Positions 19,455 to 28,256 of a stretch of 64,000 nt of DNA are shown in pieces. The notes beneath the pieces were generated by a model. The model was not told the DNA's origin and did no database searches. It saw only the letters and a list, made by a program, of their open reading frames with translations. Numbering within the stretch: the first letter of the stretch is position 1; each line of letters opens with the position of its first letter. The stretch is from CAZHCA01 sp964530825 (GTDB lineage Bacteria; Bacteroidota; Bacteroidia; Chitinophagales; Saprospiraceae). Made by a program: the position numbers and the translations under genes. The stretch covers positions 32,507 through 96,506 of the forward strand of contig CAZHCA010000016.1 in NCBI GenBank assembly GCA_964530825.1, written 5' to 3'.

Positions 19455-19979
19455 ATGAACCAATTAGAGAAATTCAAAGATATACGCGTTTTTATTTTCG
19501 ATGTCGATGGCGTACTCACCAATAATGAAGTCTTACTTACCGATGAGGGTCAACTGTTACGCAAGATGAATATCCGGGACGGGTTGGCCATCAAGCGGGC
19601 GGTTCAGGCTAACTACCACGTTGCAGTCATTACGGGCGGCAAGTCGGAAGGAGTGCGCAAACGGCTGGAAGGCCTGGGCGTGCGTGACATTTATTTAGGA
19701 CGTACCCAAAAGATAGACGCCTACGAAGAACTGCTTTTCACTTACGAATTCGACCCCGACCAGATTTTATATATGGGTGATGACCTGCCCGATTATCCGG
19801 TCATGCGCAGGGTCGGTCTTCCTGTTTGCCCAGCAGATGCGGCCCCCGAAATTCGGGCCTTGGCGGCTTATGTTTCGCCCCTGTACGGCGGGCGGGGCTG
19901 CGTGCGCGATGTAATCGAGAAAGTTATGCGACTCAATCACCAATGGGATAAGCCGGAGGAGCATCGCGCCGACACTTAG
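19455..19979 (+). CDS. kdsC: 3-deoxy-D-manno-octulosonate 8-phosphate phosphatase KdsC (HAD family)
   Basis: A 174-residue HAD phosphatase of normal KdsC length. Motif I DVDGVLT has Asp16 and Asp18, motif II is ITGGKS near residue 62, and the GDD motif YMGDDLPD lies near 107. C0-type KdsC proteins lack a cap and work as tetramers releasing phosphate from KDO-8-phosphate in lipopolysaccharide inner-core synthesis. It is the first gene of a short operon with a UbiA-type prenyltransferase (37 bases) and Maf (22 bases), an arrangement known in Bacteroidota. Confidence 0.88.
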   Translation: MNQLEKFKDIRVFIFDVDGVLTNNEVLLTDEGQLLRKMNIRDGLAIKRAVQANYHVAVITGGKSEGVRKRLEGLGVRDIYLGRTQKIDAYEELLFTYEFDPDQILYMGDDLPDYPVMRRVGLPVCPADAAPEIRALAAYVSPLYGGRGCVRDVIEKVMRLNHQWDKPEEHRADT

Positions 19980-20016
19980 TTTTCATTAACCGATGACCTC
20001 ATCCTAAATACCGATA

Positions 20017-20946
20017 ATGCCAGTCGCCGTCGCGAAGCTCATTCGCCTACCGAACTTGCTTCTTGTAGCACTTACCCAGTGGCTGTTGTACCACGAGGTG
20101 TTGCGACCGGCTTTTGCCCTCTACCAAATCAGCTTTCGCTTGAACTACGCCTACTTCCTGATCTACGTGGGCGTGACGCTCCTCATTACCGCGGGGGGCT
20201 ATACCATCAACGATATCGTCGACCGCGATGCCGATCTGGCCAACCGCCCAGACCGGGTGGTGATCGGGCGATTCTTGTCCCTACAAAGTGCTTACTGGCT
20301 GTACATCTTTTTTTCATTATTCGGTTTTTTTCTGGCAGTCTACCTGGCATTTTATGTCGATAAGCTCCCCTTACTGGGCATTTACCCGCTAGCAGTAGGG
20401 CTACTTTATGCCTATTCCGTTTGGCTAAAAAAGCAGCCGTTGATTGGCAACCTGGTAGTAGCCTTATTCTGTGCCGGCGTGCCTGCATCGGTATGGCTGG
20501 CCGAATTCCCAAGTATTAAAGAGTTGTGCGTGGTTGCGCCTAGTCTGGGCCAAAAGGTGGTGAATTTATTTTCTTGGTATACCAGTTTTGCTTTCCTGGT
20601 CAATTTATTTCGGGAGATCGTCAAAGACCTGGAGGACATGAGTGGTGACGCCCTGGTCGGCTACCGGACTACCCCCATCGCCTGGGGAGCCTCCACAGCT
20701 AAGATCGTGGCCTGTATCAGTGGAATCAGCCTTTTGGGGCTGTTGGTCTATTACGGGTTCATTTTCCAGCGACTCTTCGGCGCTGCTGTCATTGCCTTTC
20801 TTATCTTTGCCCTGATTTTGCCTTTGATCATTAGCTTTCAGCGGCTGCTGATCGCCAGAGAAAAGCGCCAATACCATCGAATCAGCACCATGATCAAGCT
20901 GATCATGCTAAGCGGTATTGTGTTGCTCGTCCTGGCCAACATTTAA
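20017..20946 (+). CDS. UbiA-family prenyltransferase (geranylgeranylglycerol-phosphate geranylgeranyltransferase-like)
   Basis: A 309-residue polytopic membrane protein. It has both aspartate-rich prenyl diphosphate-binding motifs of the UbiA superfamily: NDIVDRDAD (65-73) and DLEDMSGD (204-211), separated by helices. Bacteroidota members with this motif set are usually annotated as geranylgeranylglycerol-phosphate geranylgeranyltransferases, but ubiquinone/menaquinone-type or other acceptors cannot be excluded. The location between kdsC and maf says little about the substrate. Acts in the cytoplasmic membrane. Confidence 0.82.
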   Translation: MPVAVAKLIRLPNLLLVALTQWLLYHEVLRPAFALYQISFRLNYAYFLIYVGVTLLITAGGYTINDIVDRDADLANRPDRVVIGRFLSLQSAYWLYIFFSLFGFFLAVYLAFYVDKLPLLGIYPLAVGLLYAYSVWLKKQPLIGNLVVALFCAGVPASVWLAEFPSIKELCVVAPSLGQKVVNLFSWYTSFAFLVNLFREIVKDLEDMSGDALVGYRTTPIAWGASTAKIVACISGISLLGLLVYYGFIFQRLFGAAVIAFLIFALILPLIISFQRLLIAREKRQYHRISTMIKLIMLSGIVLLVLANI

Positions 20947-20968
20947 CCCGTAACCCCCCCTTTTTTCC

Positions 20969-21550
20969 ATGGCACTTGAATTTCACCGCCACCTGATATT
21001 AGCCTCTCGCTCCCCCCGCAGGAAACAACTGCTGGAGGCAATGGGCCTACAGTTTGAAATTCGCAGTACGGATGTAGCGGAAACTTTTCCCCAGGACATC
21101 CCACCCGAACGGGTTGCAGAATTCCTGGCCCGCAAAAAAGCCAATGCCGCCCGCGCTTTCCTGACCGAACGCGATGAAGTTATCCTGACGGCCGATAGTG
21201 TAGTGCTGCTAGACGATAAGATTTACGAAAAGCCCGAAAACCGGGAAGACGCCCTGCGCATCCTCGGTGAACTTTCCGGTCGGCAACACGCCGTTATCAC
21301 CGGCGTATGCCTGCTGGACGCCCGCCAGGTTATATCTTTTTCCGATACTGCCCTTGTACAGTTTAAGCCCCTGCAACAGCACGAGATGGAGTACTACGTC
21401 GATAAGTTCCAACCTTACGACAAGGCGGGCGCCTACGCCATTCAGGAATGGATTGGACTTTGTAAGGTTTCCCGGTTAGAGGGTACCTACGCCAATGTGA
21501 TGGGCTTGCCAGTGCACCGCATTTACGAAGTACTTCCAGCCTTCAGTTGA
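20969..21550 (+). CDS. maf: Maf family nucleotide pyrophosphatase
   Basis: A 193-residue Maf protein with the N-terminal signature LILASRSPRRKQLLEAMG, the RVAEFLARKKA helix, ADSVVLLD near residue 73, and the C-terminal PYDKAGAYAIQEW segment. Maf proteins hydrolyse non-canonical or canonical NTPs to NMP and pyrophosphate, limiting incorporation of modified nucleotides, and are linked to septum formation. Last gene of the kdsC-ubiA-maf run; it converges on the gene at 21556 with only 5 bases between. Confidence 0.92.
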   Translation: MALEFHRHLILASRSPRRKQLLEAMGLQFEIRSTDVAETFPQDIPPERVAEFLARKKANAARAFLTERDEVILTADSVVLLDDKIYEKPENREDALRILGELSGRQHAVITGVCLLDARQVISFSDTALVQFKPLQQHEMEYYVDKFQPYDKAGAYAIQEWIGLCKVSRLEGTYANVMGLPVHRIYEVLPAFS

Positions 21551-21555
21551 TCACA

Positions 21556-22503
21556 TCATAAAGCCCTACGAGGCGAGCTTTCCGTCAGCGGGGGCTCTCT
21601 GGCAACAATATCCTGATCCAGCGCCTCTTGCCGCCCCACTAAGTTGTATCCGCCCAGTATTAGCACCCCAAAAAGCACCGCTGCAAGCACCAGAATCGTA
21701 TTTACTGTACCAGGCGCGGAGAAGGACAACCGGATAATAATTGTTGAAATGACAAAACCGGAGTTGCGAATCAGCTGACTGTAGTTTTCAGTATAATTCA
21801 GCGAAAGGATGAGGATGAACACATCGAGCAGGATGAGCACTCCAAAGAATTCATTGTAGAAAATATTGTTGATGTTGGAAAGGTCTTCGAGATCTCCCAG
21901 TCCCAGGTTGAATTGCCAGTGCTCTACGATATATTTTCTCAGGCTGTAAATCGACAGGAAAGCCAGAATGGGTATCGCCGCCAAGGCCACTATCTTCTTA
22001 TAATTCACAAATTTTTCCAGGTTTTCCGGTTTGGGCAAGTCAGGCCGCATGCGGCGCAGTCGATAAAAAAAATAGATCAGTACAAACAAGATTAAAATCC
22101 CAATCAGGTCTACCGTAAAGTGTACATTTTTTTTCTCCCCAAACCAGTTCTGGACCAGCTCTACTTCGGTGATGTCCTTGAAGATCCGGCGGATAACAAT
22201 CAGGGAAATAATTTCATATTGTTTACCCACCGCTATAGTAAAGGAGCTAGGTAAAAAATAGACTAGCATAAATACCTCGTAAACCAGAATAAAGGAAAAA
22301 GGAGTGTAAATAGCCGAGATGGGATCCCGCAACAGGGCCTCGGCCGAGGCCGGTGGATGAACTATATTGAAGCGAACCAGGTAGATCAATACCAGGTGGA
22401 TGGTGAAGCCCAATAAGCTCAGGCGTAAAATGAGTTTTTCAAAAGCGTGCCGGAACTTATTACTAAAAAAAAAGTTGAAAGCCTTCTCCAGGATTTTGGG
22501 CAT
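21556..22503 (-). CDS. Conserved membrane protein of unknown function
   Basis: A 315-residue integral membrane protein with about seven or eight hydrophobic segments (about 27-45, 63-85, 93-110, 132-150, 175-192, 220-240, 252-270, 275-292) and a basic, proline-containing cytoplasmic loop (RLRRMRPDLPKPENLEK). I do not recognise a family. The acidic loop GDLEDLSNINNIFYNEFFG precedes the sixth helix. No enzymatic motif is visible; a channel or transporter accessory role is only a guess. Confidence 0.7.
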   Translation of the reverse strand: MPKILEKAFNFFFSNKFRHAFEKLILRLSLLGFTIHLVLIYLVRFNIVHPPASAEALLRDPISAIYTPFSFILVYEVFMLVYFLPSSFTIAVGKQYEIISLIVIRRIFKDITEVELVQNWFGEKKNVHFTVDLIGILILFVLIYFFYRLRRMRPDLPKPENLEKFVNYKKIVALAAIPILAFLSIYSLRKYIVEHWQFNLGLGDLEDLSNINNIFYNEFFGVLILLDVFILILSLNYTENYSQLIRNSGFVISTIIIRLSFSAPGTVNTILVLAAVLFGVLILGGYNLVGRQEALDQDIVAREPPLTESSPRRAL

Positions 22504-22559
22504 GGTTCTTTTTTATTTTATAGGGATAAACCACCGAATTTGAAAAGGTTCATTTTTAA

Positions 22560-22964
22560 CTACTCCCACTCGCTGTCTAGGATCTCGTTTTTCCGTTGTT
22601 CCAGCTGCTGGTCGCGCAGAAAAGCCCGGATTAAATGGACGAAGCCCAATATTTGGGCCAGAAAGAAAATGACCACGCCCAGCATAAGCATCCAACGCCA
22701 GAATCGCACGCACTGCATGAGTCCGGGCTGCATCCCGTAGATGCGCTGTTCGTTCAGCATTCCTTCCAGTGCGAACACCGAAATGACAAAAAGAATTAAC
22801 CCCAGTAAGTTCCCTCCCATGTGGAGAAGGGTAAGCCAGTGGTGGCGTCGCTGCTGGCGTAGCTTTACTATCCAGTAAATAGCCAGGACCAGCATGAAAA
22901 TACCTCCTAAGAAGGCCCAGGAAACTTGCAAGGCACTCAGCGACAGAAATTCAACCATTTCCAT
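22560..22964 (-). CDS. Small membrane protein, three or four helices, unknown function
   Basis: A 134-residue protein from the ATG at 22964. An upstream GTG at 23030 would add a hydrophilic Cys-rich stretch (CCCS) that does not look like a normal N-terminus. Hydrophobic segments lie at about 13-33, 45-66 and 88-112, and the C-terminus is charged (RDQQLEQRKNEILDSEWE). It shares strand with the next membrane protein, 56 bases upstream of its start, so the two may be co-expressed. No family recognised. Confidence 0.55.
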   Translation of the reverse strand: MEMVEFLSLSALQVSWAFLGGIFMLVLAIYWIVKLRQQRRHHWLTLLHMGGNLLGLILFVISVFALEGMLNEQRIYGMQPGLMQCVRFWRWMLMLGVVIFFLAQILGFVHLIRAFLRDQQLEQRKNEILDSEWE

Positions 22965-23099
22965 ACTACAACAACACCGCGACCAGCCTAATGTTACCCC
23001 TTCACCAGAATTAACAAAGATCATCTTCACAAGCTAATTTCCATCAATGAAATAGAAGGAGAAAGTAGGTAAGTTCTTAGTACACTAAAACGCCGAGTC

Positions 23100-23306
23100 A
23101 TGCGAACGATGCTATTTCCGAAGGGTTTTCTGCCCGGCAGTACCTGGTGGCGGGATTTGTTCGACACTATGATGCTGACGATCGGGTTGATCATTATCCT
23201 GGTATTACTCCTGTCATTTGGCTCCTGGTTACTCGACAAAATCCACTTCGGATTGATGGAGTTGGATTACGAGTTAGGCCTATTCAGGAAATCGCTCCAG
23301 GCTTAG
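23100..23306 (+). CDS. Possible small membrane protein (68 residues)
   Basis: One central hydrophobic helix (about residues 25-45, MLTIGLIIILVLLLSFGSW) between charged ends. Support comes mainly from position: a strong rho-independent terminator oriented for the plus strand follows the stop by about 55 bases, which implies a rightward transcript in this gap. No family recognised and the reading frame could be chance. Confidence 0.4.
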   Translation: MRTMLFPKGFLPGSTWWRDLFDTMMLTIGLIIILVLLLSFGSWLLDKIHFGLMELDYELGLFRKSLQA

Positions 23307-23361
23307 AACCCTAAATTAATAGGTCAGCAACTATTTGCATCAGCATAAGGATTGCGGATTA

Positions 23362-23425
23362 AAGCGGTGCAAAATGGCGCTTTCTGTTCTAAACGAGAAA
23401 GCAACTGTTTTGCACCGCTTTTTTT
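23362..23425 (+). terminator. Rho-independent terminator (compound hairpin with T-tract)
   Basis: Arms 23362-23374 and 23408-23420 pair perfectly (13 bases), with an inner GCTTTCT/AGAAAGC stem, and a run of T follows on the plus strand. It overlaps the end of the convergent SIMPL gene at 23424, so it may also serve that gene, though the T-run favours the plus strand. Confidence 0.75.
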
Positions 23426-24104
23426 ATCTCCAGCTGTAGGTAACCTGGATATCGTAGCTGATCAGCATGGGTCGTAGGTCCAAACCTTCGGCCGGTAATT
23501 CAGTGAGCAGTTCGTAGTTCGTATATCCGCCAATACCGTAAGAATTGTCATAAGAGGTAGGCTGCTGGATCGCGATCAGTCCGCCCAATTCCTTACCTGA
23601 GGCTTTAGCTAAATCTTGAGCCTGTTCCCGGGCGTTTTCCAGCGCCTCGACTCTCAACTCGTCCAAATACTCATCCATATTCGAGTGGCTGAGCGAACTC
23701 ACATTGGCATTTGTTACAAACAAATCACCTAGCTTTTCGGCAAAGCGATTGAGTTGCTCGGCATTTTTCAGCCGGACTATATACGTCTTGGAAAGCAAAA
23801 ACTCCTGATTGCCGTACTGGCCGTAGGCTCCGTAGCCATTGACATTGTCGAGGATAATTTCACGTTCTTCAATTCCGATCATTGCCGTTGCTTCCATCAG
23901 TTGGCGCTCCAATTGGTCCATGGACACTTTACGGCTCCCGTCTTGGTATTCTTGTAGCGTAACCGTCATGTAGATCTGGTTCGGCACCACCGATTTTTGG
24001 GCGTAGCCCTGTACAGTTATGGTACTAGGGATAATTTGGGACTGACCAAAAAGCAAGGGGCCACCCAGCAAAACCAATACGAAAGAAAGCAGTCGAGATT
24101 TCAT
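23424..24104 (-). CDS. SIMPL-domain (DUF541) periplasmic protein
   Basis: A 226-residue protein. The start at 24104 gives a good signal peptide (MKSRLLSFVLVLLGGPLLFGQ); the open frame upstream does not. The mature part has the SIMPL pattern: ITVQGYAQKSVVPNQIYMTVTLQEY, then QLERQLMEATAMIGIEEREI, and LEVALENAREQAQDLAKASGKELG-type helix near 160-185, ending in a beta strand ISYDIQVTYSW. SIMPL proteins are periplasmic or outer-membrane associated with poorly defined roles (BP26/omp28 relatives). Monocistronic by appearance. Confidence 0.85.
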   Translation of the reverse strand: MKSRLLSFVLVLLGGPLLFGQSQIIPSTITVQGYAQKSVVPNQIYMTVTLQEYQDGSRKVSMDQLERQLMEATAMIGIEEREIILDNVNGYGAYGQYGNQEFLLSKTYIVRLKNAEQLNRFAEKLGDLFVTNANVSSLSHSNMDEYLDELRVEALENAREQAQDLAKASGKELGGLIAIQQPTSYDNSYGIGGYTNYELLTELPAEGLDLRPMLISYDIQVTYSWR

Positions 24105-24229
24105 ATCAATGCGTTTTAAGTGACGACATCGGCGCCCGATTGGCACAGAATTTTCCGGCACTATCGGCGGTCCGGATACAAACACCCCGGTTTACCTAAC
24201 CCTACCCTTCTTGGCCCCGGACTTACCCC

Positions 24230-25210
24230 TTAAAGATAAAGCACTTCTTTGACGGCCTTTATGATTTTTTCCGGATTGGGCAAATATTCTTCCACGTACG
24301 GTGCAGCATATGCCAGCGAAGTATCGGCGGCATTTACCCTAGTAACGGGCGCATCCAGGTAGTCAAAGGCGTATTTTTGAATCTCGTAAGCCACCTCAGC
24401 AGAAATACCCGCAAAGGGCCAGGATTCATCGACGACTACCAGCCTGTTGGTTTTCTTCACCGACTCGACAATCGTTTGGTGATCGAGCGGCCGGATGGTG
24501 CGCAGATCGATAACCTCGGCAGAGATATTGTCTTTCGCCAGCTCGTCGGCGGCACTCATTGCTTCGATCATCATCTTATTGAAGGAGACCAGGGTAACGT
24601 CAGTGCCTTCGCGCCGAATGGCCGCCTTACCGATGGGTACCAGATATTCTTCATCGGGCATTTCGCCCTTATAACCATACATAATCTCCGACTCCATCAT
24701 ACAGATCGGATCATTGTCGCGGATGGCTGATTTGAGTAGCCCTTTCGCGTCGGCGGGATCGATGCAAGAAATCACCTTCAAGCCCGGCACGCTGCCTAAC
24801 CAAGCTTCGAAGGTTTGGGAATGCTGCTGCGCCAGTTGGCCGGCCGAACCACTCGGGCCGCGGAAAACAATGGGGCAACTAAACTCCCCCGCTGATTGGG
24901 AAAGGGTTTTAGCCGCATTGTTGACGATCTGGTCGAAGGCTAACACCGCAAAGTTCCAGGTCATAAATTCTACGATCGGGCGTAGGCCGTTCATAGCAGC
25001 GCCGACCCCGACGCCGGCAAAACCCAGCTCGGATATAGGGGTATCGATGACGCGTCGGGCACCAAATTCATCCAACATTCCGCGGGTTACCTTATAAGCG
25101 CCTTCGTACTCGGCTACTTCTTCTCCCATCAGGAATACGAGTTCATCACGGCGCATTTCTTCCGACATGGCCTCGTTCAGCGCATCGCGCAGGGCTAACT
25201 CTTTTGGCAT
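24230..25210 (-). CDS. pdhB: Pyruvate dehydrogenase E1 component, beta subunit
   Basis: A 326-residue transketolase-type protein. The N-terminal pyrimidine-binding half has ALNEAMSEEM, the FLMGEEVAEYEGAYKVTRGM segment and DTPISELGFAGVGVGAA with the conserved Glu that activates thiamine diphosphate. The C-terminal half has EVIDLRTIRPLD and VVVDESWPFAGISAEV. It forms the E1 heterotetramer with an alpha subunit that is not in this window, decarboxylating pyruvate for acetyl-CoA formation. Branched-chain 2-oxoacid dehydrogenase beta subunits are close relatives, but the sequence matches the Bacteroidota PdhB type. Stands alone on its strand. Confidence 0.9.
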   Translation of the reverse strand: MPKELALRDALNEAMSEEMRRDELVFLMGEEVAEYEGAYKVTRGMLDEFGARRVIDTPISELGFAGVGVGAAMNGLRPIVEFMTWNFAVLAFDQIVNNAAKTLSQSAGEFSCPIVFRGPSGSAGQLAQQHSQTFEAWLGSVPGLKVISCIDPADAKGLLKSAIRDNDPICMMESEIMYGYKGEMPDEEYLVPIGKAAIRREGTDVTLVSFNKMMIEAMSAADELAKDNISAEVIDLRTIRPLDHQTIVESVKKTNRLVVVDESWPFAGISAEVAYEIQKYAFDYLDAPVTRVNAADTSLAYAAPYVEEYLPNPEKIIKAVKEVLYL

Positions 25211-25397
25211 AGTATCTTTTTTTCACTTATTTACCGGAGTCAAAAATAGAAAAAGTGGCTAATTCCCCGATCATTCCAGCCAATTATATCGCACCATTAG
25301 TACTTGACAAACGACGGCTCGCTTACTTTTTTATATCTTTATATCGGGTAAAGCATTCCGGGGTGAAAGATTTCAAAAACCCGCAAAATAAGGTGAT

Positions 25398-25589
25398 ATG
25401 AACCTTCGTTTCCCTAACAAAAAAATCGACATGCTTAAGAAATCCTTGCGCGTACGTACCATTCTGGGCGTTTTTCTAATAGCTGCTTTGTTTTCCTCTT
25501 GCAACCGCGGCTACGGTTGCCCCACCGATTTTTCGATTGGTTTTGACTGGCTGGCATTCGTCGAGTCACTACTGGCCCCTCTGGGATAG
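25398..25589 (+). CDS. Small lipoprotein (63 residues or fewer)
   Basis: A short secreted protein with a clear lipobox LFSSC. An internal ATG at 25431 (MLKKSLRVRTILGVF) would give a more compact signal peptide; the first ATG has an AAGGTG just upstream, so the start is open. The mature peptide of about 28 residues begins CNRGYGCPTDFSIG and has a second cysteine. Similar tiny CNRG.GCPT lipoproteins are familiar from Saprospiria, but I know of no function. Confidence 0.6.
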   Translation: MNLRFPNKKIDMLKKSLRVRTILGVFLIAALFSSCNRGYGCPTDFSIGFDWLAFVESLLAPLG

Positions 25590-25648
25590 GTCCAACTTTT
25601 GGACTATTTCCCGCGTTATAAGTTCGTTCAACAATTAAGTGACGAGCT

Positions 25649-26311
25649 ATGGAAGGAGAAATCTTCACGACCCAGGATGGATCGCATTCCATATATTCAC
25701 CGCAATTTAATGTAAGTTACCACTCTAAATACGGCGCCCTCCAGGAGTCAAAGCACGTATTTATTCAGGCGGGTTTATATCCGTTCATCTCCGGCCATTC
25801 CGCCATTGATCTGCTGGAAATTGGTTTGGGCTCCGGTTTAAATGCTTTTCTTACGCTGTTGGAAACGGAGCAAAAGAGCTTTTCGGTCCGCTATGTCGGT
25901 ATCGAGAATTTTCCGCTTCCAGTCGACCAGGCCCGGCAGTTAAACTATCCCGAAATAGCTGGTGAAGCGGGACCCGGTCTCTTTTCCCGGCTACACGAAA
26001 GTCCTTGGGAGGAACCGGTCGACATAACGCCTCTTTTTCGCCTGCACAAGCGCAAAATGGACTTTGAAGAAGTGATCTATCGCCAATCCTTCGACCTGAT
26101 CTACTATGACGCTTTTGCACCCAATGCACAACCCGAGCTATGGGAATTTCCCATGCTGGAAAGGATGTACCAGGCTTTGCGTTCCGGCGGTGTCCTCGTC
26201 ACTTACTGTGCTAAGGGTGCATTCAAGCGGCACCTAAAAGCTATGGGCTTTACGGTCGAAAGCCTGCCCGGTCCGCCGGGCAAACGCGAAATGACTAGAG
26301 CTTTGAAATGA
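25649..26311 (+). CDS. mnmD: tRNA 5-methylaminomethyl-2-thiouridine methyltransferase MnmD
   Basis: A 220-residue SAM-dependent methyltransferase of the DUF752/MnmD family: TTQDGSHSIYSPQFNVSYHSKYGALQES opening, SAM-binding LEIGLGSGLNAFLTLLE near residue 55, YYDAFAPNAQPELW near 153, and the closing VTYCAKGAFKRHLKAMGFTVE. It catalyses the final methylation forming mnm5s2U34 at the wobble position of tRNAs. In E. coli the activity is fused to the MnmC oxidase; here, as in many Bacteroidota, the methyltransferase stands alone. A terminator hairpin follows immediately. Confidence 0.9.
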   Translation: MEGEIFTTQDGSHSIYSPQFNVSYHSKYGALQESKHVFIQAGLYPFISGHSAIDLLEIGLGSGLNAFLTLLETEQKSFSVRYVGIENFPLPVDQARQLNYPEIAGEAGPGLFSRLHESPWEEPVDITPLFRLHKRKMDFEEVIYRQSFDLIYYDAFAPNAQPELWEFPMLERMYQALRSGGVLVTYCAKGAFKRHLKAMGFTVESLPGPPGKREMTRALK

Positions 26312-26343
26312 AAACGACCGACTTGATTAGCCGGCCGTTTTTT
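26311..26343 (+). terminator. Terminator after mnmD
   Basis: Arms 26311-26320 and 26332-26341 (one mismatch) with a T-run at 26338-26343. It lies between convergent genes and starts at the last base of the mnmD stop codon. Confidence 0.65.
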
Positions 26344-26357
26344 CCGCACTTTACTTT

Positions 26358-26915
26358 TTACTCTTCCGCAGTCTTACCTTTTCGCGGCTTAATGACATTG
26401 ATTTTACCATCCTCACCGTATAGCTCGCGAGATTTTCGATTATAAGCCAGGGCCGCTTCTTCGGCCGTCGCAAACATACCAATGTGTACGGATTTGCGAT
26501 TGATCGAAATTACAGCTCGATAACGGTTGTTTTCCTTATAGACGCCCGTGTAGCCAACTTTACTACTGGTCTTGCGCTTGCGGCTGGCTACCGAACGGGA
26601 ACGATAAGCCAAATTTTCCAACCGGCAATCCAGCTTATCGCCATTGATGGCCCCTACTAAGGTTTTTCGGTCGTTGCGTTGGTGCGTTAAGAATTTTTCG
26701 GCGATCAATTTGTGCAAGTAGATGGTCTCGGTCTTGTAGCCGCCATCTGCTTTCTTCCAAGTTTTCTGGAAAACGGCACAGCCGCTCGAATGCTTACGAA
26801 GGTTATTGATAAAATCAACCTTCACCAGATACGGATCGGTGGTCAGGTATTCATATACCTGGTCATCCAATAACACCGTATCGTCGGAGTTTTTCAACTT
26901 GACTTTGTATAACAC
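26358..26915 (-). CDS. HNH-like / AP2-domain protein with altered HNH core
   Basis: A 185-residue cytoplasmic protein. Residues about 70-108 match the HNH_3 homing-endonuclease type (LHKLIAEKFL...VGAINGDKLDCRLENLAYRS), but the usual VDHINGD reads VGAINGD, so the catalytic histidine is replaced by alanine. Residues about 120-172 (GYTGVYKENNRYRAVI...GMFATAEEAALAYNRKS) form an AP2/ERF-like DNA-binding domain. The combination is known from mobile homing endonucleases; loss of the histidine suggests a DNA-binding protein without nuclease activity. It is divergent from ribD. No flanking mobile element is visible. Confidence 0.75.
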   Translation of the reverse strand: MLYKVKLKNSDDTVLLDDQVYEYLTTDPYLVKVDFINNLRKHSSGCAVFQKTWKKADGGYKTETIYLHKLIAEKFLTHQRNDRKTLVGAINGDKLDCRLENLAYRSRSVASRKRKTSSKVGYTGVYKENNRYRAVISINRKSVHIGMFATAEEAALAYNRKSRELYGEDGKINVIKPRKGKTAEE

Positions 26916-27113
26916 GCTCTCTTTATTTGGTTAATGATTATGACCAAGATGTAAGACTCTGCGCTGCAGAGTAGGATATGTTCCTGAGATGGGCTTTTGA
27001 AGAAATATCCGTGGGGTAATATTCTATTGCAATATATAAAATAATCGGATAATTCTTGTTGGTTATTGTGTATACTGAGGAAAAATATTTGTATCCCTCT
27101 AATTTACCGGCTA

Positions 27114-28181
27114 ATGGAAGATGCCTTTTCCTTATCGATGATGCAACGATGTTTAGATCTGGCCAGGCTGGGGGCGGGCCGGGTATCACCCAATCCCATG
27201 GTAGGAGCGGTCATTACGCATGGCCAGCAGATCATCGGGGAAGGTTACCATCGGCAATTCGGCGGATCGCACGCCGAGGTGAACGCCGTAAATAGCGTGT
27301 TACCTAATAACCGCCATCGACTATCCGAATCAACCCTTTACGTTTCCCTGGAGCCCTGTTCGGTATACGGAAAAACGCCCCCTTGTACTGATTTAATTTT
27401 GCACGAACGCATCCCTGAAGTATACATTGCCAGCCTCGACCGTAGTCCGGCGATGGGTGGTAAAAGCGTGAAACACCTGCAGAGAAACGGGGTGGTAGTA
27501 CATACTGGTCTATTGCAAAGGGAAGGTGACCGGCTAGCGGCTTTTCGCAATCTCTACGTGGACCGGAAACGGCCCTACGTGATTTTAAAATACGCCCAAT
27601 CCCGCGATGGCTTTATGGCTCCTACCAACCGGGCTCCAGTGGCGATTACCAGTCCAGTCACCCAGCGGCTGGTACACCGTTGGCGACACGAAATCGATGC
27701 CATTCTGGTTGGCAGCGGTACTGCTCTAAACGACGACCCGCAATTGACGAACCGGTTTTACCCGGGCACCTCTCCCCTACGCATCATTTTATCTCCGGAT
27801 CAGCCCCTGCCGTCCGACCTTCGCCTTTTTCAGATGCCCCCACCTACCCTGGTGGTGGGTCCGCCTGCCGAAAATGGGCAAAACCACGCTCATGTTGACT
27901 ATTTGAGTGTCCCGAAGGGCAATTCTTTTATTCCCCGTTTGATGGAAGCGCTCCACCGGCGCTCCATTGGCATTTTAATGGTAGAAGGAGGTGCGAATAC
28001 GATTGCCGCCTTTATTGAAGCTGGTTGTTGGGACGAGGGGCGTGTGCTCACGGGTGCTGTCGACCTTAATGATGGCTTGCCCGTACCACACCTACCCGGC
28101 ACTCCGGAAACCATGCGCTCGGTTGGCCCCGACGTTTACGCTCGTTATTATGCCGCTCACCACCCCGTGCGATTAGCATAA
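27114..28181 (+). CDS. ribD: Riboflavin biosynthesis bifunctional deaminase/reductase RibD
   Basis: From the ATG at 27114 (the frame stays open 16 codons further upstream) the protein is 355 residues. The deaminase domain has GRVSPNPMVGAVI, the zinc motif HAEVNAV and SLEPCSVYGKTPPC. The reductase domain begins at about 150 with YVILKYAQSRDGFMAP, with DAILVGSGTALNDDPQLTNR near 205 and MVEGGANTIAAFIEAG near 305. It performs deamination then NADPH reduction of the pyrimidine intermediate in riboflavin synthesis. Other rib genes are not adjacent. Confidence 0.92.
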   Translation: MEDAFSLSMMQRCLDLARLGAGRVSPNPMVGAVITHGQQIIGEGYHRQFGGSHAEVNAVNSVLPNNRHRLSESTLYVSLEPCSVYGKTPPCTDLILHERIPEVYIASLDRSPAMGGKSVKHLQRNGVVVHTGLLQREGDRLAAFRNLYVDRKRPYVILKYAQSRDGFMAPTNRAPVAITSPVTQRLVHRWRHEIDAILVGSGTALNDDPQLTNRFYPGTSPLRIILSPDQPLPSDLRLFQMPPPTLVVGPPAENGQNHAHVDYLSVPKGNSFIPRLMEALHRRSIGILMVEGGANTIAAFIEAGCWDEGRVLTGAVDLNDGLPVPHLPGTPETMRSVGPDVYARYYAAHHPVRLA

Positions 28182-28256
28182 AAAGTTAAACTTGAATTAA
28201 AATAAGGTCAGCTCCTCCCAATGCCCGCACATATTTTGTTGTTTTGAATAATTCTG

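Noticed and set aside
19455..21550. A specialised lipid biosynthesis cluster around kdsC and the UbiA-type gene
   Set aside because: The kdsC-ubiA-maf run is an ordinary Bacteroidota arrangement and gives no sign of a dedicated pathway.
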